Shown here: in pieces, positions 9,685 through 16,743 of the stretch | Layout of the letters: every line of letters begins with the position of its first letter | Numbering within the stretch: position 1 is the stretch's first letter | Source: UBA6814 sp040753075 | GTDB taxonomy: Bacteria; Desulfobacterota; Desulfovibrionia; Desulfovibrionales; Desulfovibrionaceae | Assembly (NCBI GenBank): GCA_040753075.1 | Contig: JBFMHA010000042.1 | Coordinates: 1-30,392, forward strand | Length of the DNA: 30,392 bases | Reading direction: 5' to 3' | Notes under the pieces: generated by a model | Databases searched by the model: none | What the model was told of the DNA's origin: nothing | Seen by the model: only the letters and a program-made list of their open reading frames with translations | Position numbers and translations under genes: made by a program

Positions 9685-10107
9685 ATGTCCAAAGCGTTGC
9701 ATCTGGAAATTGTCACACCTGACAGGCTGGTCCTGAGCCAGGATGTGGATTACGTCGGCGCGCCCGGCTACGAGGGCGAGTTCGGCGTGCTGCCCGGCCA
9801 CATCCCCTTCCTGAGCGCCCTGCAGGTGGGCAATCTCTATTACAAGTACAGCGGCAAGAGCCACTACGTGTTCGTGGCCGGAGGATTCGCCGAAGTCTCC
9901 TCCAACAAGGTCACGATCCTTGCGGAAGTGGCTGAGAGAGCCGCCGAGATCGACATCGAGCGGGCCCGCAAGGCCAAGGAGCGGGCCGAGGCGCGCATGC
10001 GCCAGCAGCAGGATGAGATGGACTACGCCCGGGTTCGGGCCTCCCTGGCTCGGGCCATGTCCCGCATCACCTGCCGGGAGTCGGCCACCACGGCCGGCAC
10101 CATCTAG
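9685..10107 (+). CDS. atpC: ATP synthase F1 subunit epsilon
   Basis: Epsilon links gamma to the c ring and can act as a brake on ATP hydrolysis. The 140-residue protein has the N-terminal beta-sandwich with LHLEIVTPDRLVLSQDVDYV and GEFGVLPGHIPFLSAL, followed by VAGGFAEVSSNKVTILAEVAERAAEID, and two C-terminal helices (ERARKAKERAEAR...ARVRASLARAMSRI). Both helices are present, so an inhibitory extended state is possible. A clear ribosome binding site (GGAGG) precedes the ATG. It is the last gene of the operon and is followed by a terminator. Confidence 0.97.
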   Translation: MSKALHLEIVTPDRLVLSQDVDYVGAPGYEGEFGVLPGHIPFLSALQVGNLYYKYSGKSHYVFVAGGFAEVSSNKVTILAEVAERAAEIDIERARKAKERAEARMRQQQDEMDYARVRASLARAMSRITCRESATTAGTI

Positions 10108-10136
10108 CCCGAGTCCCGGCTGGCTTCTGGATTGAC

Positions 10137-10169
10137 GCGGGCCGCCCTCCGGGGCGGCCCGCTTTTTTT
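10137..10169 (+). terminator. Rho-independent terminator after atpC
   Basis: A perfect 11-bp GC-rich stem pairs GCGGGCCGCCC (10137-10147) with GGGCGGCCCGC (10152-10162) around a 4-base loop, followed directly by seven T residues (10163-10169). This ends the F1/stalk operon. Confidence 0.95.
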
Positions 10170-10198
10170 AGGCGGCCCGGCAACGGGCAGGCGGGAAC

Positions 10199-11959
10199 AT
10201 GGAAGGATTCGCGCTTTTCGGCTGGCCTCCTGCCCTTGGGCAGGGATGGAGCCTGCACCTGGCCGAGCCGGAACAGACTCTGAAGGCCTTCCGTCCGGAC
10301 CAGGTCCTGCCGGTCCTGGCCCAGGTGGAGGAGGCCGTCTCCCGCGGCCTGTGGGCCGCCGTGGCGGTGTCCTACGAGGCGGCGCCGGCCTTTGATCCGG
10401 TTCTGCGGGTCCATGCCCCGGCCCGTCTTCCCCTGGTCTGGGCGGCGCTCTACCGGACGCCGCGTCCCGCGCCTGCCGCGCTCCCCTCCGGCGGGTACGC
10501 CGCCCCGTCCTGGGAGCCCGGCGTCGAGCCGTCGGCCCATGCCCGGGCGGTCTCCGCCATCCGCGACCTCATCCGCAGCGGCGACACCTACCAGGTCAAC
10601 TACGCCATCCCGTTCACCTGCAGATTCGAGGGGAGCGACCTGGCCTGGTTCGCGGACCTGGCCCGGGCCCAGCGCGCCGGCTACGCGTCATATCTGGACC
10701 TGGGCAGCCATGCGGTCCTGTCCCTGTCGCCCGAGCTCTTCTTCCGCATCCGCGGCCGGAAGGTCACGGCCCGGCCCATGAAGGGAACCGCGGCCAGGGG
10801 CCGCCATCCGGCCGAGGACGAGGCCCGTCGCGCCGCCCTGGAGACATCGGCGAAGGACAGGTCCGAGAACGTCATGATCGTGGACCTGCTGCGCAGCGAC
10901 CTCGGCCGGGTGGCCGAGGCCGGCAGCGTGCAGGTCCGGGACCTCTACCGGGTGGAGCCCTATCCCACGGTCTGGCAGATGACCTCCACGGTGGAGGCCA
11001 GGTTGCGGCCGGGGGCCGGGCTCTCCGGCGTGCTCGCCGCAACCTTTCCCTGCGGCTCCGTCACCGGCGCGCCCAAGGTCCGCACCATGGAGATCATCCG
11101 CGACCTGGAGCCGGGCCCGCGCCAGATCTACTGCGGGGCAGTGGGATACGTGGCCCCGGGCGGCGACTGCGAGTTCTCCGTGCCCATCCGCACCGTGGTC
11201 CTGGACCGGGAGGCGGGCCGGGCTGGCTTCTGGGTGGGCGGAGGGGTGACGCACGATTCGACGGCCGCAGGCGAGTACGCCGAGTGCCTGGCCAAGATGC
11301 GGTTCCTCACCGCTCCGGCGGAGGACTTCCGGCTCCTGGAGACGCTGCTCTGGGAGCGAGGCGGGTTCCCTTTCCTGGATGGCCATCTGCGCCGTCTGGC
11401 CGCCTCGTCCAGGTACCACGGGTTTCCCCTCGACGAGGAGGACGTGCGTCGCGCCTTGGCCGCGGCGCTGGCCGGCCGGGGATCGGGCCGGCTGCGCGTG
11501 CGGCTGCTCCTGGCCCGCGATGGCGCGGCGGAGGTCCAGGTGTCGCCACTGGACCGGAGTCCGCGTCCGCTGCGGGTCGGGCTGGCCGAGAAGACGGTGG
11601 ATTCGTCGCAGGCCTGGCTGTTCCACAAGACCGACCGCCGGGGATTCTACGACGCGGCCCTGGCCGGACGGCCGGAGTGCGACGACGTGCTCTTGCGCAA
11701 CGAGCGCGGAGAACTGACCGAAGCGTGCACCGCCAACCTGGTCCTGGATATGGGCGGGCGGCTCCTGACCCCGGCCCTGGACTGCGGGCTCTTGCCCGGG
11801 GTGTACCGGGAGCGGCTCCTGGCGCGGGGGATCGTGGCCGAGGCCAGGCTGACGCTGGAGGACCTGCTCCGGGCGCGCCGCTTCTGGCTGGTCAATGCGC
11901 TGCGTCGCTGGCGGCCGGCGAGGTTGGTCCTGGACAAAGCGCGGGCCGGACGGATATGA
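10199..11959 (+). CDS. pabBC: Fused aminodeoxychorismate synthase component I / aminodeoxychorismate lyase
   Basis: The fusion would make 4-aminobenzoate for folate from chorismate: the N-terminal part aminates chorismate using ammonia from a PabA-type glutaminase, and the C-terminal part releases pyruvate. The 586-residue protein has a chorismate-binding domain up to about residue 370, with DTYQVNYAIPF, SLSPELFFRI, PMKGTAARG, KDRSENVMIVDLLRSDLGRV, FPCGSVTGAPKVRTMEIIRD and CEFSVPIRTVVLDR. A PLP fold-type IV domain follows from about 380, with FLDGHLRRL, probable PLP lysine in FHKTDRRGFY, NERGELTEACTANL and LDCGLLPGVYRERLL. No pabA lies in the window, so the glutaminase must be elsewhere. The glmU start overlaps or closely follows the stop. 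Confidence 0.93.
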   Translation: MEGFALFGWPPALGQGWSLHLAEPEQTLKAFRPDQVLPVLAQVEEAVSRGLWAAVAVSYEAAPAFDPVLRVHAPARLPLVWAALYRTPRPAPAALPSGGYAAPSWEPGVEPSAHARAVSAIRDLIRSGDTYQVNYAIPFTCRFEGSDLAWFADLARAQRAGYASYLDLGSHAVLSLSPELFFRIRGRKVTARPMKGTAARGRHPAEDEARRAALETSAKDRSENVMIVDLLRSDLGRVAEAGSVQVRDLYRVEPYPTVWQMTSTVEARLRPGAGLSGVLAATFPCGSVTGAPKVRTMEIIRDLEPGPRQIYCGAVGYVAPGGDCEFSVPIRTVVLDREAGRAGFWVGGGVTHDSTAAGEYAECLAKMRFLTAPAEDFRLLETLLWERGGFPFLDGHLRRLAASSRYHGFPLDEEDVRRALAAALAGRGSGRLRVRLLLARDGAAEVQVSPLDRSPRPLRVGLAEKTVDSSQAWLFHKTDRRGFYDAALAGRPECDDVLLRNERGELTEACTANLVLDMGGRLLTPALDCGLLPGVYRERLLARGIVAEARLTLEDLLRARRFWLVNALRRWRPARLVLDKARAGRI

Positions 11960-11979
11960 CCCGGCAACACGGAGTCAGC

Positions 11980-13374
11980 ATGCACGAGACGAGCGGATAC
12001 ACCCTTCCTGCAGCGTCGGGAGCCCTGGTCCTGGCCGCGGGCAAGGGCACCAGGATGAAGTCCGAGCGGCCCAAGGTCTTGGCCTCCCTGCTCGGCGAAC
12101 CCATGCTCTGGTATGCGCTCCAGGCGGCCGGGAGCCTGTGCGGGGAGCGGGTCTGGACCGTGGTCGGTCATTGCGCCGAAGAGGTCCGGGCCGCTTTTCC
12201 GGACGACGCCGACCGCTTCCTGACCCAGGAGCCGCAGCTGGGCACAGGGCACGCCCTGCAGACCGCCTGGCCCGCGCTGCGCCGGGCCGGCCTGGACTGG
12301 TGCCTGGTGGTCAACGGCGACGCCCCCCTGGCCGACGCTTCCCGGCTGGCGGACTTCGTCCGCCGGGCCATGGCCGGCAACGCGGACCTGGCCTTCCTCG
12401 CCCTGTCCCTGGACGATCCCGGGGCCTACGGCCGGGTGTTGCGCGACCCCGCGGGCGGGGTGTCGGCCATCGTGGAGGCCAAGGACTGGCGGGCCGCGGG
12501 CGGGGCCGCAGGTCCCGGCGAGATCAACGCCGGCATCTACTGGCTTCGGCTGGACGCGGTGGAGCCGCTGCTCTCCCGGCTGTCCGCGGACAACGCCGGC
12601 GGCGAGTTCTACATCACCGACCTGGTGGGCCTGGCCAAGGCGGCCGGGCTGCGGGTCGAGGCGGTGAACGCGGGAGGCGATCCGCATCTCCTGGGCATCA
12701 ACAGCCCGGTCGAGCTGGCCCGGACCGAGGGGCTCCTGCGGGAGCGGATCGTCCGGGGCCTGCTGGAGTCCGGGGTCACGGTGCACTGGCCCGAACTGGT
12801 CGCCGTGGGTCCCCGCGCCGTGATCGAGCCCGGGGCCGAACTGTCCGGTCCCAGCGAGATCCTGGGCGCGAGCCGGGTGGCCGCGGGGGCGGTGGTCCAG
12901 TCCCATTGCGTCTTGCTCGACGCGGTACTGGAGTCGGGGTGCGAGGTGCGGTCCTTCAGCCACCTGGAGGACGCGGCCGTGGGGCCGCAGTGCGTCGTGG
13001 GTCCCTATGCCCGCCTGCGCCCCGGGGCGGTGCTGGAGGAGGGCGCCCGGGTGGGGAATTTCGTGGAGATGAAGAAGGCGGTGCTGAAGCGGGGGGCCAA
13101 GGCCAACCACCTGACCTACCTGGGCGACGCCGAGGTGGGGGCCGGGGCCAACGTGGGGGCCGGGACCATCACCTGCAACTACGACGGGAAGCGCAAGCAC
13201 CGCACGGTCATCGGGGCCGGGGCCTTCATCGGGTCCAACACCGCCCTGGTGGCGCCGGTCACCGTGGGCGAGAACGCCCTGGTGGGCGCGGGCTCGGTGA
13301 TCACCAAGGACGTGGAGCCTGGCCATCTCGCCCTGACCCGCGCCCCGCAACGCCAGTTGCCGCGGCGCAAGTGA
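11980..13374 (+). CDS. glmU: Bifunctional GlmU: N-acetylglucosamine-1-phosphate uridyltransferase / glucosamine-1-phosphate acetyltransferase
   Basis: GlmU makes UDP-GlcNAc, the precursor for peptidoglycan and lipopolysaccharide. The N-terminal nucleotidyltransferase domain starts with the LAAGKGTRMKSERPKVL signature, has QLGTGHALQTA and the metal-binding NGDAPL motif. The C-terminal left-handed beta-helix contains GPYARLRPGAVLEEGARVGNF, EMKKAVLKRGAKANHLTYLG, GAGTITCNYDGKRKHRTVIG and a GAGSVITKDVEPG end. From the ATG at 11980 (GGAG nine bases upstream) it has 464 residues, near the usual 450-460. An in-frame ATG at 11956, overlapping the pabBC stop, would add eight residues and cannot be excluded. 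Position next to a folate gene looks incidental. Confidence 0.96.
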   Translation: MHETSGYTLPAASGALVLAAGKGTRMKSERPKVLASLLGEPMLWYALQAAGSLCGERVWTVVGHCAEEVRAAFPDDADRFLTQEPQLGTGHALQTAWPALRRAGLDWCLVVNGDAPLADASRLADFVRRAMAGNADLAFLALSLDDPGAYGRVLRDPAGGVSAIVEAKDWRAAGGAAGPGEINAGIYWLRLDAVEPLLSRLSADNAGGEFYITDLVGLAKAAGLRVEAVNAGGDPHLLGINSPVELARTEGLLRERIVRGLLESGVTVHWPELVAVGPRAVIEPGAELSGPSEILGASRVAAGAVVQSHCVLLDAVLESGCEVRSFSHLEDAAVGPQCVVGPYARLRPGAVLEEGARVGNFVEMKKAVLKRGAKANHLTYLGDAEVGAGANVGAGTITCNYDGKRKHRTVIGAGAFIGSNTALVAPVTVGENALVGAGSVITKDVEPGHLALTRAPQRQLPRRK

Positions 13375-13432
13375 GGGAAGGGGCGCGGGGGCCTTGTCTT
13401 GATTTTGCACCACGAAACAGGTAAGGAAAGGT

Positions 13433-13663
13433 ATGGAAACACTTGCCCGATTGGAGCAGCGCATTGACACCCTGCTCGCCAGGATGCGCGGCCTGGAGGA
13501 CGAGAACAAGCGTCTCAAGCGCGAGATCGACCAGGCCCTGACCGAGATCGAGGCCGAAAACCGCCGGCTCAGGGAGGAGCTGGAGCGTGAGCGTTCGGGC
13601 AAGGAGGCCGTGCTGTCCCGCATAGACGGGCTGCTGGCCAAGCTCCAGGACGATCCGGCCTGA
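13433..13663 (+). CDS. zapB: ZapB-like small coiled-coil cell division protein
   Basis: This is a 76-residue protein that is almost entirely coiled coil, with heptad-like Leu/Ile spacing and repeats of Glu/Lys/Arg (LEQRIDTLLARMRGLEDENK, LKREIDQALTEIEAENRRL). ZapB in gamma-proteobacteria is a cytoplasmic coiled coil bound to ZapA at the Z ring. The start ATG follows AAGGAAAGG. It lies 62 bases before zapA, which supports a Z-ring role. Coiled coils align promiscuously, so the symbol rests on size plus neighbour. Confidence 0.75.
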   Translation: METLARLEQRIDTLLARMRGLEDENKRLKREIDQALTEIEAENRRLREELERERSGKEAVLSRIDGLLAKLQDDPA

Positions 13664-13669
13664 GCCCGG

Positions 13670-13691
13670 CGCCGCGCCCTGGGGCGCGGCG
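13670..13691 (+). other. GC-rich inverted repeat between zapB-like gene and zapA
   Basis: CGCCGCGCCC (13670-13679) is complementary to GGGCGCGGCG (13682-13691) with a 2-base centre, so the real loop must open the innermost pairs. No U-tract follows. It may stabilise or process the shared transcript rather than end it. Confidence 0.5.
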
Positions 13692-13725
13692 GGGGACAGG
13701 GTGCACGTAGAGACCAAGGTCCGCC

Positions 13726-13995
13726 ATGCCCAGCCACACGTTGACGGTACTGGACCTGGAAGTGTCCTTCAAGGCGGCTGCGGACCACGAGAGAGTTCAG
13801 CTGGCTAAGGAACTGCTGGAGAAACGATACAAGGAACTCATTCAACACGGAAGAAGGCTGAGCAAGGAGAAGTTGCTGACATTCCTGGCGTTGGGACTGG
13901 CGGACGACTTGCTGCAGAGCAACAGGAGGGTGGCCGAGCTGGAAGAGCGGATGGCCGGCCTCCTGGCGAAGATAGAAACGTTGGCAGGAGATTGA
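13726..13995 (+). CDS. zapA: Cell division protein ZapA
   Basis: ZapA bundles FtsZ filaments at the division site. The 89-residue protein has the short beta-hairpin/globular N-terminus (HTLTVLDLEVSFKAAADHERVQLAKELLEKRY) and a C-terminal coiled coil (ADDLLQSNRRVAELEERM). Length fits the family (about 85-110). It sits directly after the ZapB-like gene and directly before the 6S RNA gene, a zapA-ssrS arrangement also known from enterobacteria. A good start codon is available at 13726; no competing upstream ATG with a ribosome binding site was seen. Confidence 0.88.
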   Translation: MPSHTLTVLDLEVSFKAAADHERVQLAKELLEKRYKELIQHGRRLSKEKLLTFLALGLADDLLQSNRRVAELEERMAGLLAKIETLAGD

Positions 13996-14013
13996 GGTGC
14001 GGCATTGAGATAT

Positions 14014-14196
14014 ATTTCCCTGGGGTGCAGGTGATTGCCGGCGATTTTTGAGCCGATATGTACCAAAAGGGGGCGGCTCCCGACGGGCCCGTGTGCATGC
14101 CCGCTCCGAGCGGGGAGCCTGACGGCCCGGACAGTTGCTCCCACCTAGCCATGCTAGGTTCAAAAGAGCCTGCGACACGGCTCCCCGGGGTTGATT
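14014..14196 (+). ncRNA. ssrS: 6S RNA
   Basis: 6S RNA imitates an open promoter and sequesters sigma70 RNA polymerase in stationary phase. The segment shares landmarks with E. coli 6S RNA in the same order: TGAGCCGATAT (14049-14059), GGCGGCTCC, GTGTGCATGCCCG, GGGAGCCTGACGG, a CACCTAGC...GCTAGGTTCAA arm and GCCTGCG near the 3' end. The closing stem pairs CTGGGG (14020-14025) with CCCCGG (14183-14188), and GCAGG (14027-14031) with CCTGC (14168-14172), leaving a large central bubble. Both ends are approximate by several bases. TATATT at 14011-14016 may be its -10 or may lie at the 5' edge; co-transcription with zapA and processing is the alternative. Confidence 0.88.
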
Positions 14197-14213
14197 GAGC
14201 GCCCGTAAAGGGC

Positions 14214-14230
14214 CCGGCGCAATGCGCCGG
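14214..14230 (+). terminator. Possible 3' hairpin/terminator of 6S RNA
   Basis: CCGGCGC (14214-14220) pairs with GCGCCGG (14224-14230) around AAT, followed by ATGATTTC. The stem is strong but the U-run is poor, so termination strength is uncertain. Confidence 0.45.
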
Positions 14231-14375
14231 ATGATTTCACCAAACGCCGCACAGACGTCTCCTCCCGCCCTTCCCGGGTCTGGGCCCGCCCTTCCTGGGG
14301 CGTTCGGCTCCAGGCCCCCCGCCTCCTGCGCCAGGGACCGCTTCCTCTCCCCGGCCTCTTCCCGCGACCGCCGCG

Positions 14376-14418
14376 GGACCGCTCCGGCTTGAGCGCCGGA
14401 CGGTCCGAAGAATATCGG
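14376..14418 (+). promoter_or_regulatory. Inverted repeat and possible promoter before RNase Y gene
   Basis: The stretch 14231-14453 (about 220 bases) has no gene; much of 14260-14370 is C/T-rich. Near its 3' end GGACCG (14376-14381) and CCGGC (14384-14388) pair with GCCGG (14395-14399) and CGGTCC (14401-14406) around the loop TTGAGC. That loop could itself be a -35, with TATCGG at 14413-14418 as -10 (18-base spacing). The structure is clear; the promoter is tentative. Confidence 0.4.
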
Positions 14419-14453
14419 GTGCGCGGCAGCCCGAGAGCATAAAGGAGAACGCC

Positions 14454-16010
14454 ATGGGTGGGGAATTCGTCATCGCCCTGGTGGGCGCTGTGTTCGGCGC
14501 CGCACTGGGGTATGTCCTGCATCGTCATTTTTCCGCCAAGAAGCTCGCCGGGGCCAAGGAACTGGCCGAGCGCATACTCGACGAGGCTCGCAAGGACGCC
14601 GCCGCGGCCAAGAAGGAGTTCATGCTCCAGGCCAAGGACGAGGTTTTCAGCCAGAAAAAAGAGATCGAATCCGAGTTGAAGGACCGGGAGCGGGAGCTCA
14701 AGAAACGCGAGGCCAAGGCCCAGGAGAAGGAGGAGCGCCTGGAGGGCAAGCTCGAGAAGGTCACCCAGAAGGATTCCGAACTGGTGACCCTGGAAAAGCG
14801 CCTGACCAAGCAGGAGCGCCAGCTGGCCGACGAGGAGGAGCGGCTCAAGGAGGTCATGGGCGAACAGGAGCGCAAGCTCCAGGAGATCTCCGGCCTGACC
14901 GCGGAGGAGGCCAAGAAGCGCTTGCTCGGGGACATCGAGAGCCAGTCGCGTCACGAGGCCGCCCGCATGATCCGCCAGATCGAGATGGAGGCCAAGGAGA
15001 ACGCCGACCGCAAGGCCAAGGAGATCCTGGCCACGGCCATCCAGCGCTATTCCGGCGACTACGTCGCCGAGCAGACCGTGTCCGCCGTGACCCTGCCCTC
15101 CGAGGACATGAAGGGCCGGATCATCGGCCGCGAGGGCCGCAACATCCGGGCCCTGGAGGCGGCCACCGGGGTGGACCTCATCATCGACGACACCCCGGAG
15201 ACCGTGGTGCTGTCCGCCTTCTCCCCCCTGCGCCGGGAAGTGGCCAAGATGGCCCTGGAGCGGCTCATCTCCGACGGCCGCATCCATCCCGCGCGCATCG
15301 AGGACATCGTGAAGAAGGTGGAGGCGGAGATGGACGTGAAGCTCCGCGAGATAGGGGAGCAGTCCACCTTCGACGTGGGGGTGCACGGCATCCATCCCGA
15401 CCTGGTTCGCCTCCTGGGCCAGCTCCAGTACCGCACCAGCTTCTCCCAGAACGTGCTGGTGCACTCCATCGAGGTGGCCTCCCTGTGCGGGATCATGGCC
15501 GCCGAGTTGGGCTTGGATCCCAAGAAGGCCAAGCGGGCCGGCCTGTTGCACGACATCGGCAAGGCCGTGGACCACGAGGTGGAGGGGCCGCACGCCCTCA
15601 TCGGCGCGGACCTGGCCAAGAAGTATTCCGAGAGCAAGGAAATCATCCACGCCATCGCCGCGCATCACGAGGACGTGCCGCCCGGTTCGGTGCTGGCGGT
15701 GCTGGTCCAGGCTGCGGACTCCCTGTCCGGCGCCCGGCCCGGCGCCCGCAAGGAGCTTCTGGAGAACTACGTCAAGCGGCTGGAGGAGCTGGAGGGCATC
15801 GCCACCAACTTCGAGGGCGTGTCCAAGGCCTACGCCATCCAGGCCGGCCGCGAGATCCGGGTCATGGTGGACTCGGACCGGGTGGACGACGACTCCACCC
15901 ACATGCTCTGCAAGGACATCGCCAAGCAGATCGAGGAGAACCTGACCTACCCCGGCCAGATCCGGGTCACGGTCATCCGCGAACGCCGTTCGGTGGCCTT
16001 CGCCAAGTAG
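14454..16010 (+). CDS. rny: Ribonuclease Y
   Basis: RNase Y is a membrane-anchored endoribonuclease that starts mRNA decay and processing. The 518-residue protein has an N-terminal membrane helix (about 4-22), a long charged coiled coil (about 25-190), a KH domain (near 205-265, with GRIIGREGRNIRALEAATG) and an HD domain whose HD pair is His366-Asp367 in LLHDIGKAVDHE. Length matches the family (about 520). AAAGGAG at 14441-14447 precedes the ATG. The gene is followed at once by a strong terminator, so the YmdB-type phosphoesterase often found downstream is not here. Confidence 0.96.
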   Translation: MGGEFVIALVGAVFGAALGYVLHRHFSAKKLAGAKELAERILDEARKDAAAAKKEFMLQAKDEVFSQKKEIESELKDRERELKKREAKAQEKEERLEGKLEKVTQKDSELVTLEKRLTKQERQLADEEERLKEVMGEQERKLQEISGLTAEEAKKRLLGDIESQSRHEAARMIRQIEMEAKENADRKAKEILATAIQRYSGDYVAEQTVSAVTLPSEDMKGRIIGREGRNIRALEAATGVDLIIDDTPETVVLSAFSPLRREVAKMALERLISDGRIHPARIEDIVKKVEAEMDVKLREIGEQSTFDVGVHGIHPDLVRLLGQLQYRTSFSQNVLVHSIEVASLCGIMAAELGLDPKKAKRAGLLHDIGKAVDHEVEGPHALIGADLAKKYSESKEIIHAIAAHHEDVPPGSVLAVLVQAADSLSGARPGARKELLENYVKRLEELEGIATNFEGVSKAYAIQAGREIRVMVDSDRVDDDSTHMLCKDIAKQIEENLTYPGQIRVTVIRERRSVAFAK

Positions 16011-16015
16011 TCCCC

Positions 16016-16050
16016 GGGCGGGGCCGCGCCAGCCGCGGCCCCGCCCCTTT
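16016..16050 (+). terminator. Rho-independent terminator after rny
   Basis: A perfect 13-bp stem pairs GGGCGGGGCCGCG (16016-16028) with CGCGGCCCCGCCC (16034-16046), loop CCAGC, followed by CTTTCCTTCT. The stem is very strong; the T-rich tail is interrupted. Confidence 0.85.
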
Positions 16051-16176
16051 CCTTCTCCGTCTCTTCGTCCTTAACTACCCTGTCGCCATAAACTTTTCAG
16101 CGGGTTGGCCGATCAGTCGGGTCGGCGGCCACGGGCATTGCGGCCCTGTCGCCGGCGGGTGCGGCGATGATCGAAG

Positions 16177-16194
16177 TCCAGCCATTTCGCTGGA
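16177..16194 (+). promoter_or_regulatory. Inverted repeat, candidate operator for the cytochrome-MCP operon
   Basis: TCCAGC-N6-GCTGGA (16177-16194) is a perfect inverted repeat ending eight bases before the -35 element at 16203. Its centre would lie near -52, where transcription activators often bind. The binding protein is unknown. The rest of 16048-16176 holds no gene that I can support. Confidence 0.4.
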
Positions 16195-16202
16195 GAATCC
16201 GG

Positions 16203-16231
16203 TTGACAAAGATTGGCCTTGAAGGGATACC
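16203..16231 (+). promoter_or_regulatory. Probable promoter of the cytochrome c-MCP operon
   Basis: Perfect TTGACA (16203-16208), 17-base spacer, then GATACC (16226-16231), which matches the -10 consensus in three positions. The start codon is about 27 bases downstream, after AGAGGAGGG. Confidence 0.55.
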
Positions 16232-16257
16232 TCTACCAGACAGAGGAGGGATGGGCC

Positions 16258-16734
16258 ATGAGCAAGCAGCGTTGGCGGACGTCGGTGTGGGCGTCCGCAG
16301 TCTCTCTTTCCGTTCTGTTCTCGCCGGTTCTTTCTTGGGGCGCAGACGCCGTCTATGTGGGCTCCGAAGCCTGCGCCGAATGCCACCAGTCCGAGTACGA
16401 TAATTTCTCCAAGTACGCCAAGAAGGCGCACTCCTCCAGGGCCATCCAGATCATGGCCTCGGACCTCACGGCCGAGGAGGTGAAGGAGTGTTTCGCCTGC
16501 CACGCCACGGGCTACGGCAAGCCCGGGGGGTTCAAGAGCTTCGAGGAGACCCCCAAGCTGGCCGACGCAGGGTGCGAGGTCTGCCACGGTCCGGGCTCGC
16601 GCCACGCCGAGGAGGGGGGGGACCCCAAGCTCATCAAGCGCGACCTGACTCTCAAGGACTGCGAGGCCTGCCACAACGCCGAACGCGTGGGCGCCTTCAA
16701 CTTCAAGCCGCTGCTGTTCGGCGGGGCCCACTAG
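16258..16734 (+). CDS. Periplasmic tetraheme cytochrome c (cytochrome c554-type)
   Basis: This is a small exported electron-transfer protein of 158 residues. The N-terminus has a basic start (MSKQRWR) and a hydrophobic core, with likely signal cleavage near residue 28 (SWG-AD). Four CxxCH heme c sites are present: CAECH 39-43, CFACH 78-82, CEVCH 106-110 and CEACH 135-139. The wide, irregular spacing and extra histidines (58, 116) resemble the cytochrome c554 group rather than the compact tetraheme cytochrome c3 of Desulfovibrio. A strong AGAGGAGGG precedes the ATG. The MCP gene starts nine bases after its stop, so the two are almost certainly co-expressed. Its redox partner is unknown; a link with the heme-bearing MCP is an inference. 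Confidence 0.9.
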   Translation: MSKQRWRTSVWASAVSLSVLFSPVLSWGADAVYVGSEACAECHQSEYDNFSKYAKKAHSSRAIQIMASDLTAEEVKECFACHATGYGKPGGFKSFEETPKLADAGCEVCHGPGSRHAEEGGDPKLIKRDLTLKDCEACHNAERVGAFNFKPLLFGGAH

Positions 16735-16743
16735 GGAGGCGTC

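Noticed and set aside
16078..16153. Ten-base direct repeat CCCTGTCGCC (16078-16087 and 16144-16153)
   Set aside because: Only two copies, 66 bases apart, not linked to any gene boundary or mobile feature; could be chance.
16251..16253. ATG immediately after AGGAGGG before the cytochrome gene
   Set aside because: It is out of frame with the cytochrome and directly adjoins the Shine-Dalgarno; the ATG at 16258 gives the signal peptide and heme motifs.
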